Positions 18,843 through 29,861 of a stretch of 64,000 nt of DNA are shown here, one piece after another (position 1 is the first letter of the stretch; each line of letters begins with the position of its first letter). The notes below the pieces were generated by a model. The model was given only the letters and a program-made list of their open reading frames with translations. It was not told the origin of the DNA and ran no database searches. The DNA is from Candidatus Methylopumilus sp. (GTDB lineage Bacteria > Pseudomonadota > Gammaproteobacteria > Burkholderiales > Methylophilaceae). The position numbers and the translations under genes are program-made. The stretch is taken from positions 124,001-188,000 of the forward strand of contig JAHEEA010000001.1 of the NCBI GenBank assembly GCA_024640945.1. The letters run 5' to 3'.

Positions 18843-21194
18843 TTACCTAAGTTCTGCACCATGTTGATTTTTAATCAATTCTAGCAACGAAGCCATGACG
18901 CTATCTACTTCTGCATCCGTTAAAGATTTTTGTGTATCTTGCATCAATACATAAAACGCTAAGCTCTTCTTCTCTTCTGCAATACCTTTGCCACGATAAA
19001 CATCGAATAAAGCAATATCAGTCACAAACTGTACTTTCGCTTTTTTCATGGTCTTAATTAAAGCATCAACACTCACTGCTTCGTCTACCACCACTGCAAT
19101 ATCTCGACGCACAGGTGGGAATTTAGCCACTTCTGAATATTTAGGAATGCTGCGTTGTTGCAATGGTGATAAATCCATCTCAAACAATACGGCACCTTTT
19201 GGCAATTGGTAATGTTGCTGCCATTTAGGATGCAATTTACCTATCCACCCAATAGAGCGGCCACGCACAATAATCTGCGCTGTTTGACCTGGATGCAATG
19301 CTGGATGCTGCGCGGCAACATATTCAGCACGACCACCTGTTAAAGCATCCACATCCGCTTTAACATCATAAAAATCTATACTACGTGCAGCTTCACCCCA
19401 TTGCTCAGGAATGACATCACCGTAAGCGAGGCCTGAGATGCGCATGGTTTCTTGGAAGCCTTCTTTAGCTTCCGCATAACTAGCACCCATTTCAAAAATA
19501 CGTACACGATCTTGTTGGCGATTCAAGTTATACACCAAGGTATCTAGCAACCCGCCCCACAAACCTGAACGCATGACGCTCATATTACTCGCAATCGGGT
19601 TCTTAAGTTTGATAGGCTTAGCGTTACCTAATAATTCTGTTTCCCATGACTCATCAACAAAGCTGTAATTAACGACTTCTTGATAGCCATTCGCGACTAA
19701 TACATCTTGCAATACAGCACGTGTCACCAGGCCTTCAGCGTCTGGCAACATGCGTAAATCGGCAATCGGTGCAATGGCAGGAATATTGTCATAGCCATGC
19801 AAACGTGCGATTTCTTCGATCAAATCTTCTTCACGGCTGATATCAAAACGATAGCTAGGCGGTGACACTTCAAACACGCCAGCTTTTTGCGTATAAGTAA
19901 ATCCAAGTTGATCGAATAACTTAGCCACTAAACTTTCATCAAGCGTAATGCCTAAGATTGAGTTTAACTTTGCCATACGTAATTGCGTTGGCACACGTTT
20001 AGGCAACACGCCATTCACTTCAGTGACAGCGCCCGCTTGTCCACCACAAATCTCAAGCACCAAGGCAGTTGCACGCTCTAAGGCTTGCAATGTATTACCG
20101 TAATCAACACCACGTTCAAAACGGTAAGAGGAATCTGTACTAATACCAAAACGACGACCTTTGCCGGCGATGGTATCTGGCGTAAAGAAAGCGCTTTCTA
20201 AGAAGATATCAGTGCTTGTATCAGAAACCGCTGTTGACTGACCGCCCATCACGCCAGCAAAAGCAATGGCACCGCTGTTATCAGCAATCACCAACATATC
20301 TTTATCTAATTTCACTTCTTGCTCATTCAGCAAGGTAATCGTTTCGCCTTGGCTTGCCCAACGCACATTGATATCACCTTGCAACTTAGCCGCATCAAAG
20401 GCGTGCATGGGTTGGCCAAGTTCAAGTAACACGTAATTAGTGATGTCTACAACCGCGCTAATACTGCGTAGACCGCTACGGTCTAAACGACGCACCATCC
20501 ATTCAGGCGCTTGCGCTGTTGCATTCACACCTTTTACTAAACGACCACAGTAACGGGCACAAGCCTCACCATCTGCTACGCTTACTTTTTTAACATCTTG
20601 ATGTTGTGCGGATAACGCATCGAACTTAGGCAAGTCTAAAGTGGCACCAGTCAATGCCGCGACTTCACGTGCAATACCGACAATACTTAAACAATCACTA
20701 CGATTGGGAGTGAGTTTCAAAGTAAACAATTTGTCATTCAAACCAAGATATTCACGAATATCCTGACCAACAGTAGCATTTGCCGGCAACTCTAATAAAC
20801 CAGCACTTTCAGCAGCCAAACCAATCTCTGTTTCAGAGCACATCATGCCGAACGATTCAACGCCACGGACTTTCGCTTGTTTAATTTCAAAGCCAGGTAA
20901 TACCGCACCAACTAAGGCACAAGGGGCTTTTAAACCAACACGTGCATTGCTTGCACCGCAAACAACTTGCAACGGTTCAGCAGCACCCACATTCACTTTT
21001 AATACTTGCAAACGATCCGCATCAGGATGTTTGTCGGCACTGATAATCTCAGCAATCACTACTTTGTTAAAGTCTGCGCCAACGCCCGCTAATTCTTCAA
21101 CTTCCAAACCAGCCATGGTTAACAAATGGCTGAGTGCATCGGTATCAATCGATGGATTGGTATATTGGCGTAACCACTGTTCAGAAAATTGCAT
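18843..21194 (-). CDS. pheT: Phenylalanine-tRNA ligase beta subunit
   Basis: A 783-residue subunit of the (alpha-beta)2 PheRS. The N-terminal EMAP-type tRNA-binding domain (about residues 39-150) includes HPDADRLQVLKVN. B3/B4 editing regions and B5 follow, and the C-terminal ferredoxin-like anticodon-binding domain begins near KYSEVAKFPPVRRDIAVVVDE. Normal length. It starts two bases after the pheS stop. Confidence 0.97.
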   Translation of the reverse strand: MQFSEQWLRQYTNPSIDTDALSHLLTMAGLEVEELAGVGADFNKVVIAEIISADKHPDADRLQVLKVNVGAAEPLQVVCGASNARVGLKAPCALVGAVLPGFEIKQAKVRGVESFGMMCSETEIGLAAESAGLLELPANATVGQDIREYLGLNDKLFTLKLTPNRSDCLSIVGIAREVAALTGATLDLPKFDALSAQHQDVKKVSVADGEACARYCGRLVKGVNATAQAPEWMVRRLDRSGLRSISAVVDITNYVLLELGQPMHAFDAAKLQGDINVRWASQGETITLLNEQEVKLDKDMLVIADNSGAIAFAGVMGGQSTAVSDTSTDIFLESAFFTPDTIAGKGRRFGISTDSSYRFERGVDYGNTLQALERATALVLEICGGQAGAVTEVNGVLPKRVPTQLRMAKLNSILGITLDESLVAKLFDQLGFTYTQKAGVFEVSPPSYRFDISREEDLIEEIARLHGYDNIPAIAPIADLRMLPDAEGLVTRAVLQDVLVANGYQEVVNYSFVDESWETELLGNAKPIKLKNPIASNMSVMRSGLWGGLLDTLVYNLNRQQDRVRIFEMGASYAEAKEGFQETMRISGLAYGDVIPEQWGEAARSIDFYDVKADVDALTGGRAEYVAAQHPALHPGQTAQIIVRGRSIGWIGKLHPKWQQHYQLPKGAVLFEMDLSPLQQRSIPKYSEVAKFPPVRRDIAVVVDEAVSVDALIKTMKKAKVQFVTDIALFDVYRGKGIAEEKKSLAFYVLMQDTQKSLTDAEVDSVMASLLELIKNQHGAELR

Positions 21195-21196
21195 GT

Positions 21197-22255
<1,059 letters not shown>

Positions 22256-22286
22256 TCAAACTACAACGTAGGGTGAAGGTAGATAA

Positions 22287-22312
22287 AAAAAGGAGGCAAA
22301 AGCCTCCTTTTT
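22287..22312 (-). terminator. Intrinsic terminator/attenuator between rplT and pheS
   Basis: A perfect 11-bp stem (AAAAAGGAGGC with its complement) and AAAA loop, flanked by T-runs on either strand. It lies 14 bases after the rplT stop on the minus strand. It should end most infC-rpmI-rplT transcripts. A comparable position in E. coli carries the pheST attenuator. Confidence 0.8.
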
Positions 22313-22325
22313 CTTCAAGCACTAC

Positions 22326-22688
22326 TTAAGCAGCTGAGAGGCCAGCTTTTGCTAATTCAACGAATTTTGCGAATGCTGGTTTGTCAAATACTGCTAAGTC
22401 AGCTAATACTTTACGATCCACTTCGATCGCGGCTTTCTTCAAACCGTTCATGAAACGGCTGTAAGTTAAACCACACTCACGTGAACCTGCATTGATACGT
22501 GCAATCCACAATGCGCGGAATTGACGTTTTCTTTGACGACGGTCACGGTAAGCATATTGACCAGCTTTCATTACCGCTTGTTTTGCAACACGGTAAACGT
22601 TTTTACGACGACCGCGGTAACCCTTGGCAGCGTTTAAAACTTTTTTGTGACGAGCGCGAGCTATTACACCACGTTTGACTCTAGGCAT
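22326..22688 (-). CDS. rplT: 50S ribosomal protein L20
   Basis: A 120-residue, highly basic 23S rRNA-binding protein: [28 protein letters not shown] at the start and [17 protein letters not shown] in the middle are typical. In E. coli L20 also represses translation of the rpmI-rplT mRNA. It starts 11 bases after rpmI. Confidence 0.98.
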   Translation of the reverse strand: MPRVKRGVIARARHKKVLNAAKGYRGRRKNVYRVAKQAVMKAGQYAYRDRRQRKRQFRALWIARINAGSRECGLTYSRFMNGLKKAAIEVDRKVLADLAVFDKPAFAKFVELAKAGLSAA

Positions 22689-22699
22689 AATCTATCTCC

Positions 22700-22897
22700 T
22701 TATTGAGTTGGCATCATTGCGCGGACGCGCTTGACATCAGTTGGGGAAACGATCGCCGTGCCGCGTAATTTACGCTTTTGCTTGGTGGTCTTCTTAGTCA
22801 GGATATGACGAAGGTGCGAATGTGTACGCTTAACCTTGCCATTACCTAAGAACTTAAAGCGCTTTTTAGCGCCGCTCTTGGTCTTCATTTTTGGCAT
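22700..22897 (-). CDS. rpmI: 50S ribosomal protein L35
   Basis: A 65-residue basic ribosomal protein: [26 protein letters not shown] at the start and [14 protein letters not shown] in the middle. AGGAGAA lies just before the ATG. Standard position between infC and rplT. Confidence 0.98.
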   Translation of the reverse strand: MPKMKTKSGAKKRFKFLGNGKVKRTHSHLRHILTKKTTKQKRKLRGTAIVSPTDVKRVRAMMPTQ

Positions 22898-23013
22898 TTT
22901 CTTCTCCTAAAGGAACATTAAAAAGAGCGTTCGGGCAATGCCTAATTGGCCACGACGCTTCACTTGGTACTACTTCTTTAAACTCACGCTATCGTCAGTT
23001 GTATTCTTTTGGG

Positions 23014-23538
23014 CTATTTAGCCTTCTTAATTGGTGACAACACCATCACCATTTGGCGACCTTCCATCTTAGGGAATTGCTCAACAACCGCATATTCCAT
23101 AAGATCCGCCTCTACGCGCTTCAACAAGGCCATGCCAAGTTCTTGATGCGTAATTTCACGGCCTCTAAAACGCAAAGTAATCTTCGCTTTATCGCCTTCT
23201 TGAATAAACTTAATAATATTCCGTACTTTGATGTTGTAATCACCATCATCAGTACCTGGACGGAACTTAATTTCTTTAACTTGAACTTGCTTTTGCTTCA
23301 GTTTTTGTTCGTGCTGACGTTTGCTTTCGGCATATTTGAATTTACCGTAATCCATCAAACGACATACCGGCGGAACAGCTTGCGGTGCAATCTCTACCAA
23401 ATCGATATCAATCTCTTCAGCCTTCGCTAACGCCTCGCTCAAACTTACAATACCGAGCGGTTCACCTTCCACGCCTACCAAACGAATCTCTTGTGCTGTA
23501 ATGTCACCGTTGATTCTTACTTCTTTGTCCTGAGCTAT
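23014..23538 (-). CDS. infC: Translation initiation factor IF-3
   Basis: IF-3 binds the 30S subunit and checks start-codon choice. The N-domain begins [21 protein letters not shown] and the C-domain carries [21 protein letters not shown]; total about 174 residues. I place the start at an ATA codon (23536-23538), with GGAG eight bases upstream. infC commonly uses AUU or another rare start so that IF-3 can repress its own synthesis. The only longer alternative is GTG at 23577, which adds 13 residues absent from typical IF-3 and lacks a clear ribosome site. Confidence 0.88.
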   Translation of the reverse strand: MAQDKEVRINGDITAQEIRLVGVEGEPLGIVSLSEALAKAEEIDIDLVEIAPQAVPPVCRLMDYGKFKYAESKRQHEQKLKQKQVQVKEIKFRPGTDDGDYNIKVRNIIKFIQEGDKAKITLRFRGREITHQELGMALLKRVEADLMEYAVVEQFPKMEGRQMVMVLSPIKKAK

Positions 23539-23588
23539 CGCAAATTCTCCAATAATTTCTGGGCTCTTCTGAGCCACTTATAAAAAAG

Positions 23589-25505
23589 TTAAGCCGCGCT
23601 ACCTTTAGCGTTAACCTCGCCTTGCATGAGTTCAATAAACGCTTGAACTGGCATAGAACCTAGGTCTTCACCTTTCCTGGTACGCACGGCCACTTGTCCG
23701 CTTTGCATTTCTTTGTCACCTACAACAAGCAAATAAGGCAACTTCTGCAAGCTATGTTCGCGTATTTTATAGGTTATTTTCTCATTTCTCAAGTCCGATG
23801 CAACTCTGAACCCATTTTTCTTAAGTTCAGCTACCACTTGCGTGACGTATTCTGCTTGCGCATCGGCAATATTAAGCACCATCGCTTGCACTGGCGCTAA
23901 CCAAACTGGCATCGCACCAGCGTAGTTTTCAATCAAGATACCAATGAAGCGCTCCATCGAACCTACAATCGCACGATGCAACATCACCGGATGCTTACGT
24001 GAGTTATCTTCGGCCACATATTCAGCACCTAAACGCACTGGCAAATTGAAGTCGAGTTGAATAGTACCGACTTGCCACAAGCGACCTAGACTATCTTTTA
24101 GTGTGAATTCAATCTTAGGGCCGTAGAAAGCACCCTCGCCTGGCTGCAAATCAAATGCCAAGTTGTTTTGAGTTAAGGCAGCAGCTAAAGCTTGCTCCGC
24201 CTGATCCCAGGTCTCATCAGAACCCACACGCTTTTCAGGGCGTGTTGAAAGCTTAACCAACACATCGCTAAAGCCAAAATCACCATACACTTTATATAGC
24301 ATTTCAATAAAGGTCGCGACCTCTTCTTCAATCTGGCTTTCCATACAGAAAATATGCGCATCATCTTGCGTAAATCCACGCACACGCATCAAACCATGTA
24401 ATGAACCTGAAGGCTCATTACGATGACAAGAACCGAACTCAGCTAAACGTAAAGGCAAATCACGGTAACTATGCAGACCGCTATTAAAGATCTGCACATG
24501 ACCTGGGCAATTCATTGGCTTCACCGCGTAATCGCGATTTTCTGAATTGGTGGTGAACATATTGTCACGGTAGTTTTCCCAATGGCCTGATTTTTCCCAA
24601 AGTGTCCTATCCATGATTGTAGGGGTACGCACTTCTTGATAGCCGTACTCCACAAACTTGGCGCGCATGTATTGCTCAATCTCTTGCCATAACGACCAGC
24701 CACGTGGATGCCAAAACACCATGCCTGGACCATCATCTTGCATATGGAATAAATCGAGGTGCTTACCTAATTTACGGTGATCGCGCTTTTCAGCTTCTTC
24801 CAATTGGAATAAATGTGCTTCTAAGTCTTCTTTCTTAGCCCAAGCCGTACCGTAAACACGCTGCAACATTTCATTGTTTGAGTCACCGCGCCAATAAGCG
24901 CCAGCCAACTTCATCAGCTTAAATACTTTTAATTTACCGGTTGATGGCACATGAGGTCCACGACACAAGTCAGTGAAACTGCCTTCGGTATAAAGTGAAA
25001 CATCTTGATCAGCAGGAATTGATTCAATAATCTCTGCTTTGTAATATTCATTAATCGATTTGAAGTATGCCACAGCTTCATCACGCGGCAATACTTTACG
25101 GGTCACTGGCTCGTCTTTTTTAGCAAGCTCAACCATTTTCTTTTCGATGGTGATTAAATCTTCAGGGGTAAATGGGCGTTTATATGAAAAGTCATAATAG
25201 AAGCCATTATCAATCACAGGACCAATCGTCACTTGCGCATCAGGAAATAATTCTTTAACTGCATAAGCCAATAAATGCGCTGTGGAATGTCGAATTACAT
25301 CAACACCCTCGGCGTCACGCTCAGTGATAATAGATAAGTCTGCATTATCTTGAATCAAATACGAAGTATCGACCAACTGACCATTCACTTTACCCGCCAA
25401 AGCAGCACGCGCTAAACCTGCACCAATACTAGCAGCAACATCAGCGACTGTTACATGGTTTTCAAAACTACGCTCTGAGCCATCAGGAAGTCGAATAATA
25501 GGCAT
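23589..25505 (-). CDS. thrS: Threonine-tRNA ligase
   Basis: A 638-residue ThrRS with all domains: TGS (1-60), the HxxxH editing domain with [16 protein letters not shown] and [16 protein letters not shown], the class II core with motif 2 around [22 protein letters not shown] and zinc ligands in MNCPGHV, and the C-terminal anticodon-binding domain. I use ATG at 25505 ([10 protein letters not shown]); the longer frame begins with TTG. It heads the thrS-infC-rpmI-rplT block. Confidence 0.97.
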   Translation of the reverse strand: MPIIRLPDGSERSFENHVTVADVAASIGAGLARAALAGKVNGQLVDTSYLIQDNADLSIITERDAEGVDVIRHSTAHLLAYAVKELFPDAQVTIGPVIDNGFYYDFSYKRPFTPEDLITIEKKMVELAKKDEPVTRKVLPRDEAVAYFKSINEYYKAEIIESIPADQDVSLYTEGSFTDLCRGPHVPSTGKLKVFKLMKLAGAYWRGDSNNEMLQRVYGTAWAKKEDLEAHLFQLEEAEKRDHRKLGKHLDLFHMQDDGPGMVFWHPRGWSLWQEIEQYMRAKFVEYGYQEVRTPTIMDRTLWEKSGHWENYRDNMFTTNSENRDYAVKPMNCPGHVQIFNSGLHSYRDLPLRLAEFGSCHRNEPSGSLHGLMRVRGFTQDDAHIFCMESQIEEEVATFIEMLYKVYGDFGFSDVLVKLSTRPEKRVGSDETWDQAEQALAAALTQNNLAFDLQPGEGAFYGPKIEFTLKDSLGRLWQVGTIQLDFNLPVRLGAEYVAEDNSRKHPVMLHRAIVGSMERFIGILIENYAGAMPVWLAPVQAMVLNIADAQAEYVTQVVAELKKNGFRVASDLRNEKITYKIREHSLQKLPYLLVVGDKEMQSGQVAVRTRKGEDLGSMPVQAFIELMQGEVNAKGSAA

Positions 25506-25526
25506 ATTTTTGACCAATTAAGAATG

Positions 25527-25548
25527 AAAAAAGCCGTAAAACGGCTTT
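25527..25548 (-). terminator. Terminator-like hairpin in the thrS leader
   Basis: On the minus strand AAAGCCGT and ACGGCTTT form an 8-bp stem with a 3-base loop, followed by a T-run. The hairpin ends about 22 bases before the thrS ATG. No minus-strand gene lies upstream that it could terminate, so it is a candidate transcription attenuator for thrS and its operon. Confidence 0.6.
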
Positions 25549-25945
25549 ATTAGATTAGAGGTGTATTTTGTCACAGATGAGTTTATGCAGCAAGGTTTTC
25601 ATTACAAAGTTATTCGCAAAAGATGTATTTTATCGTCATATTATCTAATATAAAAAAGTATCGATGAAAGCCAACACCAGTCTCCAATCCTGTAGGATTA
25701 TACTCAATTTATGGCAGGTCAAATTTCTACGCAGTGACAATTCAACATCATGACAAATTGCACCACTCCTCGATGCAATTACTGCAGGATTTCTCGAGCT
25801 TAAAAATGGCTTAACTTAACTATAATTACCTTGGAATGTACATGAATCAACGAAATTTAAGATCTTTATAAAAATTAGGATAAAATGCTGATAATTAAAT
25901 AATTTATAAAAACCCCAATAATCCTCGAGATTGGGAAACGTAAAA
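25549..25945. other. Divergent intergenic region between thrS and the biosynthetic cluster
   Basis: About 400 bases without a convincing gene. On the minus strand a TATAAT (25697-25702) stands behind TTGACC (25717-25722), but the gap is only 14 bases, so this is a weak thrS promoter candidate. A possible 15-codon leader peptide (ATG at 25600-25602, stop at 25555-25557) precedes the hairpin; it has no clear ribosome site. On the plus strand TATAAT occurs at 25821-25826. A 6-bp inverted repeat CCCAAT/ATTGGG (25914-25935) ends just before the first ligase gene. Confidence 0.4.
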
Positions 25946-27964
25946 ATGGATTTAAAACCAAAAGAGAACTTAATCGAACGTAATGGACGGCCACACTTCT
26001 ATAACGGCTATGTTCTCGGTTACCATACACCCTGTCTACGTTATCAAGTTAAATTTAAAACTGATAAGTGCCAATATCTCTCTAGTATTGATGAATTTTT
26101 AAAGTCCCAAGTTGAACCGTCAAAAGATGCTTATCCTTCATCCGAAAAATCGGATGAAGGCAGGATGCTCTGGAAATGGATTGGCCCAATTCTTAAAAAA
26201 GCAGGACACCCAGTATTTGAATCGGCGCACTATTTGAGTCTCCCAAGTTCATCTAATAAAGAAGCCCTGATAATTCAACCATGCTTTGACCCAGCAGCTA
26301 CTTTACTAGCAGTTGACTTTGTGATCGATCTTATTAATAAACATAACAAAAATCTACCTACTATGGGAATCACCCCGTCGCATTGGGATGAAAAATTTAA
26401 AAAATTGATTCAAAAGCTTAGTAAAACCGGATTGCAAGGCTTTAATTCAATCCATTTCCTCTCAGCTGCTCATGACCTCGGCATACCCTGGATGCAACTC
26501 GGTGGCAATCTTATACAACTAGGGATAGGCAATAAGGCTCGCTGGATTAACAGCTCCCTTACAGATAGAACACCAGTAATTTCCACGAAAATTGCCCGCA
26601 ACAAGTCAGCAGCAGCAGAGTTGCTAAAAAAAGCAGGTCTGCCAGTGCCCCCTCATTTTTTTGCCGCTGACCCTGAAGCTGCAGTCAATCATGCAAAATC
26701 TCTTGGCTATCCGGTTGTAGTCAAGCCAGCTAACCTCGATGGAGGGGTGGGAGTTAAAGCGAATCTCAACGAAGAAGATGCCGTACGAAAAGCCTTTAGG
26801 GAAGCCAGGAAAGCATCCAGCCAAATTCTTATCGAAAAACATGTGCCTGGTCGTGATTATCGACTACAAATCGTCAACGGTAAGGTTCAGGGTATTCTTG
26901 AAAGGATTCCAGGTGGCGTTATCGGCAACGGATCAGCCACTATTATTGATCTATTGATTCAGCAGAACAATTTGCGCAAAAGCGCTCAAGACGATCGCCG
27001 ATACCTCCATCCAATTTTAAAAGACGACGAATCCTCAGCACAACTTTCCATGCAAGGCTTGAACTGGGAAAGCATTCCGCAAGCTGGTTATTTTGTTCGA
27101 TTACGTGGCGCAGCTAACGTAGCAAGTGGTGGCATTCCAGTAGAAGTGTCTATTGACCTAGCTCATCCTGACAACCTAGCGCTCGCCATTCGAGCTGTGC
27201 GAATTCTAAAACTTGATATCGCAGGAGTTGACCTACTTATCCCTGACATACAAAACAGCTGGTTAGAAAGCGGCGCCCACATCTGTGAAGTCAATGCACA
27301 ACCCCAGATGTTTACAACAATGCATAAACCTATGCTGGAGGCCCTCTTTGCTAACGATGCCAGTCGAATTCCTATCATCATACATCTATCAGCATCGCCA
27401 ACCGATAATGATCTTAGCATGCGAATTCATCGGCAGTTAAATCAACAAGGCTTAATAACAGGCTTAGTTCATGGCGAAACGCTGTGGCTTGGACAGGATT
27501 GCATAAGCCATGGCGTAAAGAGCGCTTTTTCTGGTGCACGCATGCTCACCTATGACCAAGCAGTTGAGGCCATTGTAATTTGCTGCAAAGACACCTCACT
27601 TCTTGAACAAGGCTGGCCCCTCGATTACTGCGATCTACTCATCATCGAAAGCCTCCAATCAGCTTCAGAAAAAGTAAAATTTACACCCTCTACTGTAGAT
27701 TGGATCAATGCAGCTGCGGGACTTGACATTAAGGTTTTAATGGCACCAGAACACAATCGGACTGAAGTTATAAACGCTTTAAAACCCTGGAAAAAACAAC
27801 CACAAACGATACTAAGTGACTTCTCCGACCATAAAAAAGTTGAACATACCATCAACAAACTTCTATCTGCGATTAATAAAACTTCGAATTCAAGTTCAAA
27901 AAATAAAACCTATTCCAGAACAAAACCTTCTCAAGCTGTTGACCATAGCTCTAGCAAAATTTAA
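25946..27964 (+). CDS. Cyanophycin-synthetase-like ATP-grasp ligase 1
   Basis: About 672 residues, laid out like cyanophycin synthetase CphA: an N-terminal domain (to about 165), an ATP-grasp domain (about 185-470) and a Mur-ligase-like C-terminal half. ATP-grasp residues are kept: Lys260 in VVVKPANLDGG, EKHVPGRDYR, IGNGSATIIDLL, LDIAGVDLLIPDI, and Glu448/Asn450 in CEVNAQP. Where CphA has the Mur P-loop GTNGKTTT, this protein reads HLSASPTDNDLS, so the second ATP site is lost although TLWLGQDCISHG and the following Mur-like segments remain. I infer one carboxylate-amine ligation per protein. A Ser/Lys-rich tail of about 30 residues ends it. ATG at 25946 is preferred over TTG at 25931. Confidence 0.8.
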   Translation: MDLKPKENLIERNGRPHFYNGYVLGYHTPCLRYQVKFKTDKCQYLSSIDEFLKSQVEPSKDAYPSSEKSDEGRMLWKWIGPILKKAGHPVFESAHYLSLPSSSNKEALIIQPCFDPAATLLAVDFVIDLINKHNKNLPTMGITPSHWDEKFKKLIQKLSKTGLQGFNSIHFLSAAHDLGIPWMQLGGNLIQLGIGNKARWINSSLTDRTPVISTKIARNKSAAAELLKKAGLPVPPHFFAADPEAAVNHAKSLGYPVVVKPANLDGGVGVKANLNEEDAVRKAFREARKASSQILIEKHVPGRDYRLQIVNGKVQGILERIPGGVIGNGSATIIDLLIQQNNLRKSAQDDRRYLHPILKDDESSAQLSMQGLNWESIPQAGYFVRLRGAANVASGGIPVEVSIDLAHPDNLALAIRAVRILKLDIAGVDLLIPDIQNSWLESGAHICEVNAQPQMFTTMHKPMLEALFANDASRIPIIIHLSASPTDNDLSMRIHRQLNQQGLITGLVHGETLWLGQDCISHGVKSAFSGARMLTYDQAVEAIVICCKDTSLLEQGWPLDYCDLLIIESLQSASEKVKFTPSTVDWINAAAGLDIKVLMAPEHNRTEVINALKPWKKQPQTILSDFSDHKKVEHTINKLLSAINKTSNSSSKNKTYSRTKPSQAVDHSSSKI

Positions 27965-27979
27965 AGTCGATTTATTGTA

Positions 27980-29056
27980 ATGGAATGCTCAGGCCAAAAT
28001 ATTTCAACAGATTATATTCAAACGTTACCCAAAGTTGAGCTACATCTTCATCTCGAAGGTACTCTGAGCCCAAACTTGATTCTTAATCTGGCAGATAGAA
28101 ATCGTTTGCGACTTCCATTTCAAGATGTGGATGGCTTTGAAAAACTTTATCGATACAACTCATTTAAAGACTTCTCCAATGCTTTACTTTTGGGTGTTTC
28201 CTGCCTCCGGAAGCCTGAGGATTTCTCCGACGCCGTCAAGAATCTGGGGGAAGCTTTAATCAAGGAAAATGTGAGATATGCAGAGGTAACATGGACGCCA
28301 CAGTTCTACCTAAATAGAGGATTCCCACTCCACATATTATTAGAAGCGATGAATACTGCTCGCAAAGAATTGGAGCAGCGAAATGGCCTCCAGTTACGCT
28401 GGATTCCTGATATTGTCAGGAGCCGCCCGCAACACGCTACTGAAATAGCAAACTGGGCAAGCTCTCAAGCAAGCCGTGATGCTGGAATCGTTGCGCTAGG
28501 GCTAGGCGGTCCAGAGAAAGGGAACCCTGCAGCTCAGTTCATGAAACCTTTTGCTCGGGCACGCAATGCAGGACTGCCAGCAAACCCACATGCAGGTGAA
28601 GGTGCAGGAGCTGAAAGTGTATGGGATACCATTAACTCTCTAAAACCATTACGCTTGGGTCACGGCGTCAGATCCTTAGAAGACAGCCAATTAGTTAACT
28701 ACCTAATACAGCATAAAATTCCTCTAGAAGTCTGTATCACGAGTAATATCCGACTTGGAATTTTTTCTAATTACGAAACACATCCAGTGAACGACTTAAT
28801 TCGTGCTGGATGTTCAGTAATACTTAACACCGACGATCCGGTACTTTTTAACACCTCGCTCAGCCAAGAATATATTCTTGGCATCACACGATGCGGCCTT
28901 AGTATAAATGATATCGAAAAAAGCATCCTAACTGGAATAAAATCAAGCTACTTAGATGAAAATAACAAGAGCCAATTAACAAAGGAATTTTGCGATGAAT
29001 TTACGCGATTAAAGTTAAATGTTTCTGCAGATAGTCGCACCTTGCAACAGCATTGA
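27980..29056 (+). CDS. Adenosine-deaminase-family amidohydrolase
   Basis: A 358-residue metallo-deaminase. Zinc and catalytic residues are complete: His22 and His24 in KVELHLHLEG, His204 and Glu207 in NPHAGEGAG, His228 in LGHGV and the Asp pair 285-286 in LNTDDP. The family includes adenosine, adenine and aminofutalosine deaminases, so the exact substrate cannot be read by eye. It sits 15 bases after ligase 1 and just before a methyltransferase, so a role in tailoring a nucleoside-like or purine intermediate of the cluster is possible; ordinary purine salvage is the alternative. Confidence 0.85.
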   Translation: MECSGQNISTDYIQTLPKVELHLHLEGTLSPNLILNLADRNRLRLPFQDVDGFEKLYRYNSFKDFSNALLLGVSCLRKPEDFSDAVKNLGEALIKENVRYAEVTWTPQFYLNRGFPLHILLEAMNTARKELEQRNGLQLRWIPDIVRSRPQHATEIANWASSQASRDAGIVALGLGGPEKGNPAAQFMKPFARARNAGLPANPHAGEGAGAESVWDTINSLKPLRLGHGVRSLEDSQLVNYLIQHKIPLEVCITSNIRLGIFSNYETHPVNDLIRAGCSVILNTDDPVLFNTSLSQEYILGITRCGLSINDIEKSILTGIKSSYLDENNKSQLTKEFCDEFTRLKLNVSADSRTLQQH

Positions 29057-29075
29057 GAAAAGAGAGGCAGTCTGA

Positions 29076-29861
29076 TTGAATGATTTAAAAAAAACAACCC
29101 GCTTGTGGAGTAAAAACGCCAAAAACTGGTCCGCAGGCATTCGCGATGGGCTTGATGTAATTAATAACCAGTTTGGACTTCCTTTTTTTGTCAGCCAGCT
29201 TCCCGATCTAAAAGGAAAAACAGTTCTGGACGCAGGCTGCGGTGAAGGTAGAAGTAGCCGTGCAATCATACAACCTGGTGCACGCATAATCGGTGTCGAT
29301 ATATCATCCTCTATGTTAGATTTTGCAAGAGAGGAAGAAGCACAGCATCCTAAAGGAATTCAATATATTGAAGCCTCTTGCGACTTACTCGATACTATTG
29401 AATCAAAATCCATCGATATAGTTACCTGCTATATGTCGCTGATGGACATGCCAAACATTGATCAAGTGATGCATCAATTCTCCAGGGTGTTAAAGCCTAA
29501 TGGGGAAATTTTTATTATGGTCAGACACCCTTGTTTCTTTACGCCAGGCTTTTCGGTTTATCGATCAAAAACTGATGAACGTGCCGGGGTAACAGTTTCA
29601 AGTTATTTTAAAAACGATGCATATATTGATCGATTCAGTTTTCCTGAACTTCCAAAAGCGCAATTTGAAGTAATTAGGTTTCCTTATACGTTGAGTCAAT
29701 ATATGGCATCCATGAATAACGCGGGGTTTATACTCCAAGGCCTTAAAGAGCCTACACCGCCCATTAGCCTCTGCGCCACCCACCCTCGCCTTAACTTTTG
29801 GAGAACTCATGCTGGTATCTTCCTCTTTCTGCAAGGTATATTGAATAATAATGACATCTGA
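29076..29861 (+). CDS. SAM-dependent class I methyltransferase 1
   Basis: A 261-residue Rossmann methyltransferase of the Methyltransf_11 type. SAM motif I is VLDAGCGEGRSSRAI (about residues 50-65), motif II acidic residue in IIGVDISSSML, and the post-I region CDLLDTIESKSIDIVTCYMSLMDM. The start is TTG at 29076 with AGAGAGG upstream; no ATG precedes the conserved part in this frame. It overlaps the next gene by 11 bases. The substrate is unknown. Confidence 0.8.
   Translation: MNDLKKTTRLWSKNAKNWSAGIRDGLDVINNQFGLPFFVSQLPDLKGKTVLDAGCGEGRSSRAIIQPGARIIGVDISSSMLDFAREEEAQHPKGIQYIEASCDLLDTIESKSIDIVTCYMSLMDMPNIDQVMHQFSRVLKPNGEIFIMVRHPCFFTPGFSVYRSKTDERAGVTVSSYFKNDAYIDRFSFPELPKAQFEVIRFPYTLSQYMASMNNAGFILQGLKEPTPPISLCATHPRLNFWRTHAGIFLFLQGILNNNDI

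Noticed and set aside
25555-25602. A definite thrS leader peptide gene
   Set aside because: The 15-codon frame has only one Thr codon and no ribosome site, so it is mentioned only as a possibility.
25946-27964. True cyanophycin synthetase
   Set aside because: The Mur P-loop is absent in all three copies and no cyanophycinase gene is in the window, so polymer synthesis is unlikely.
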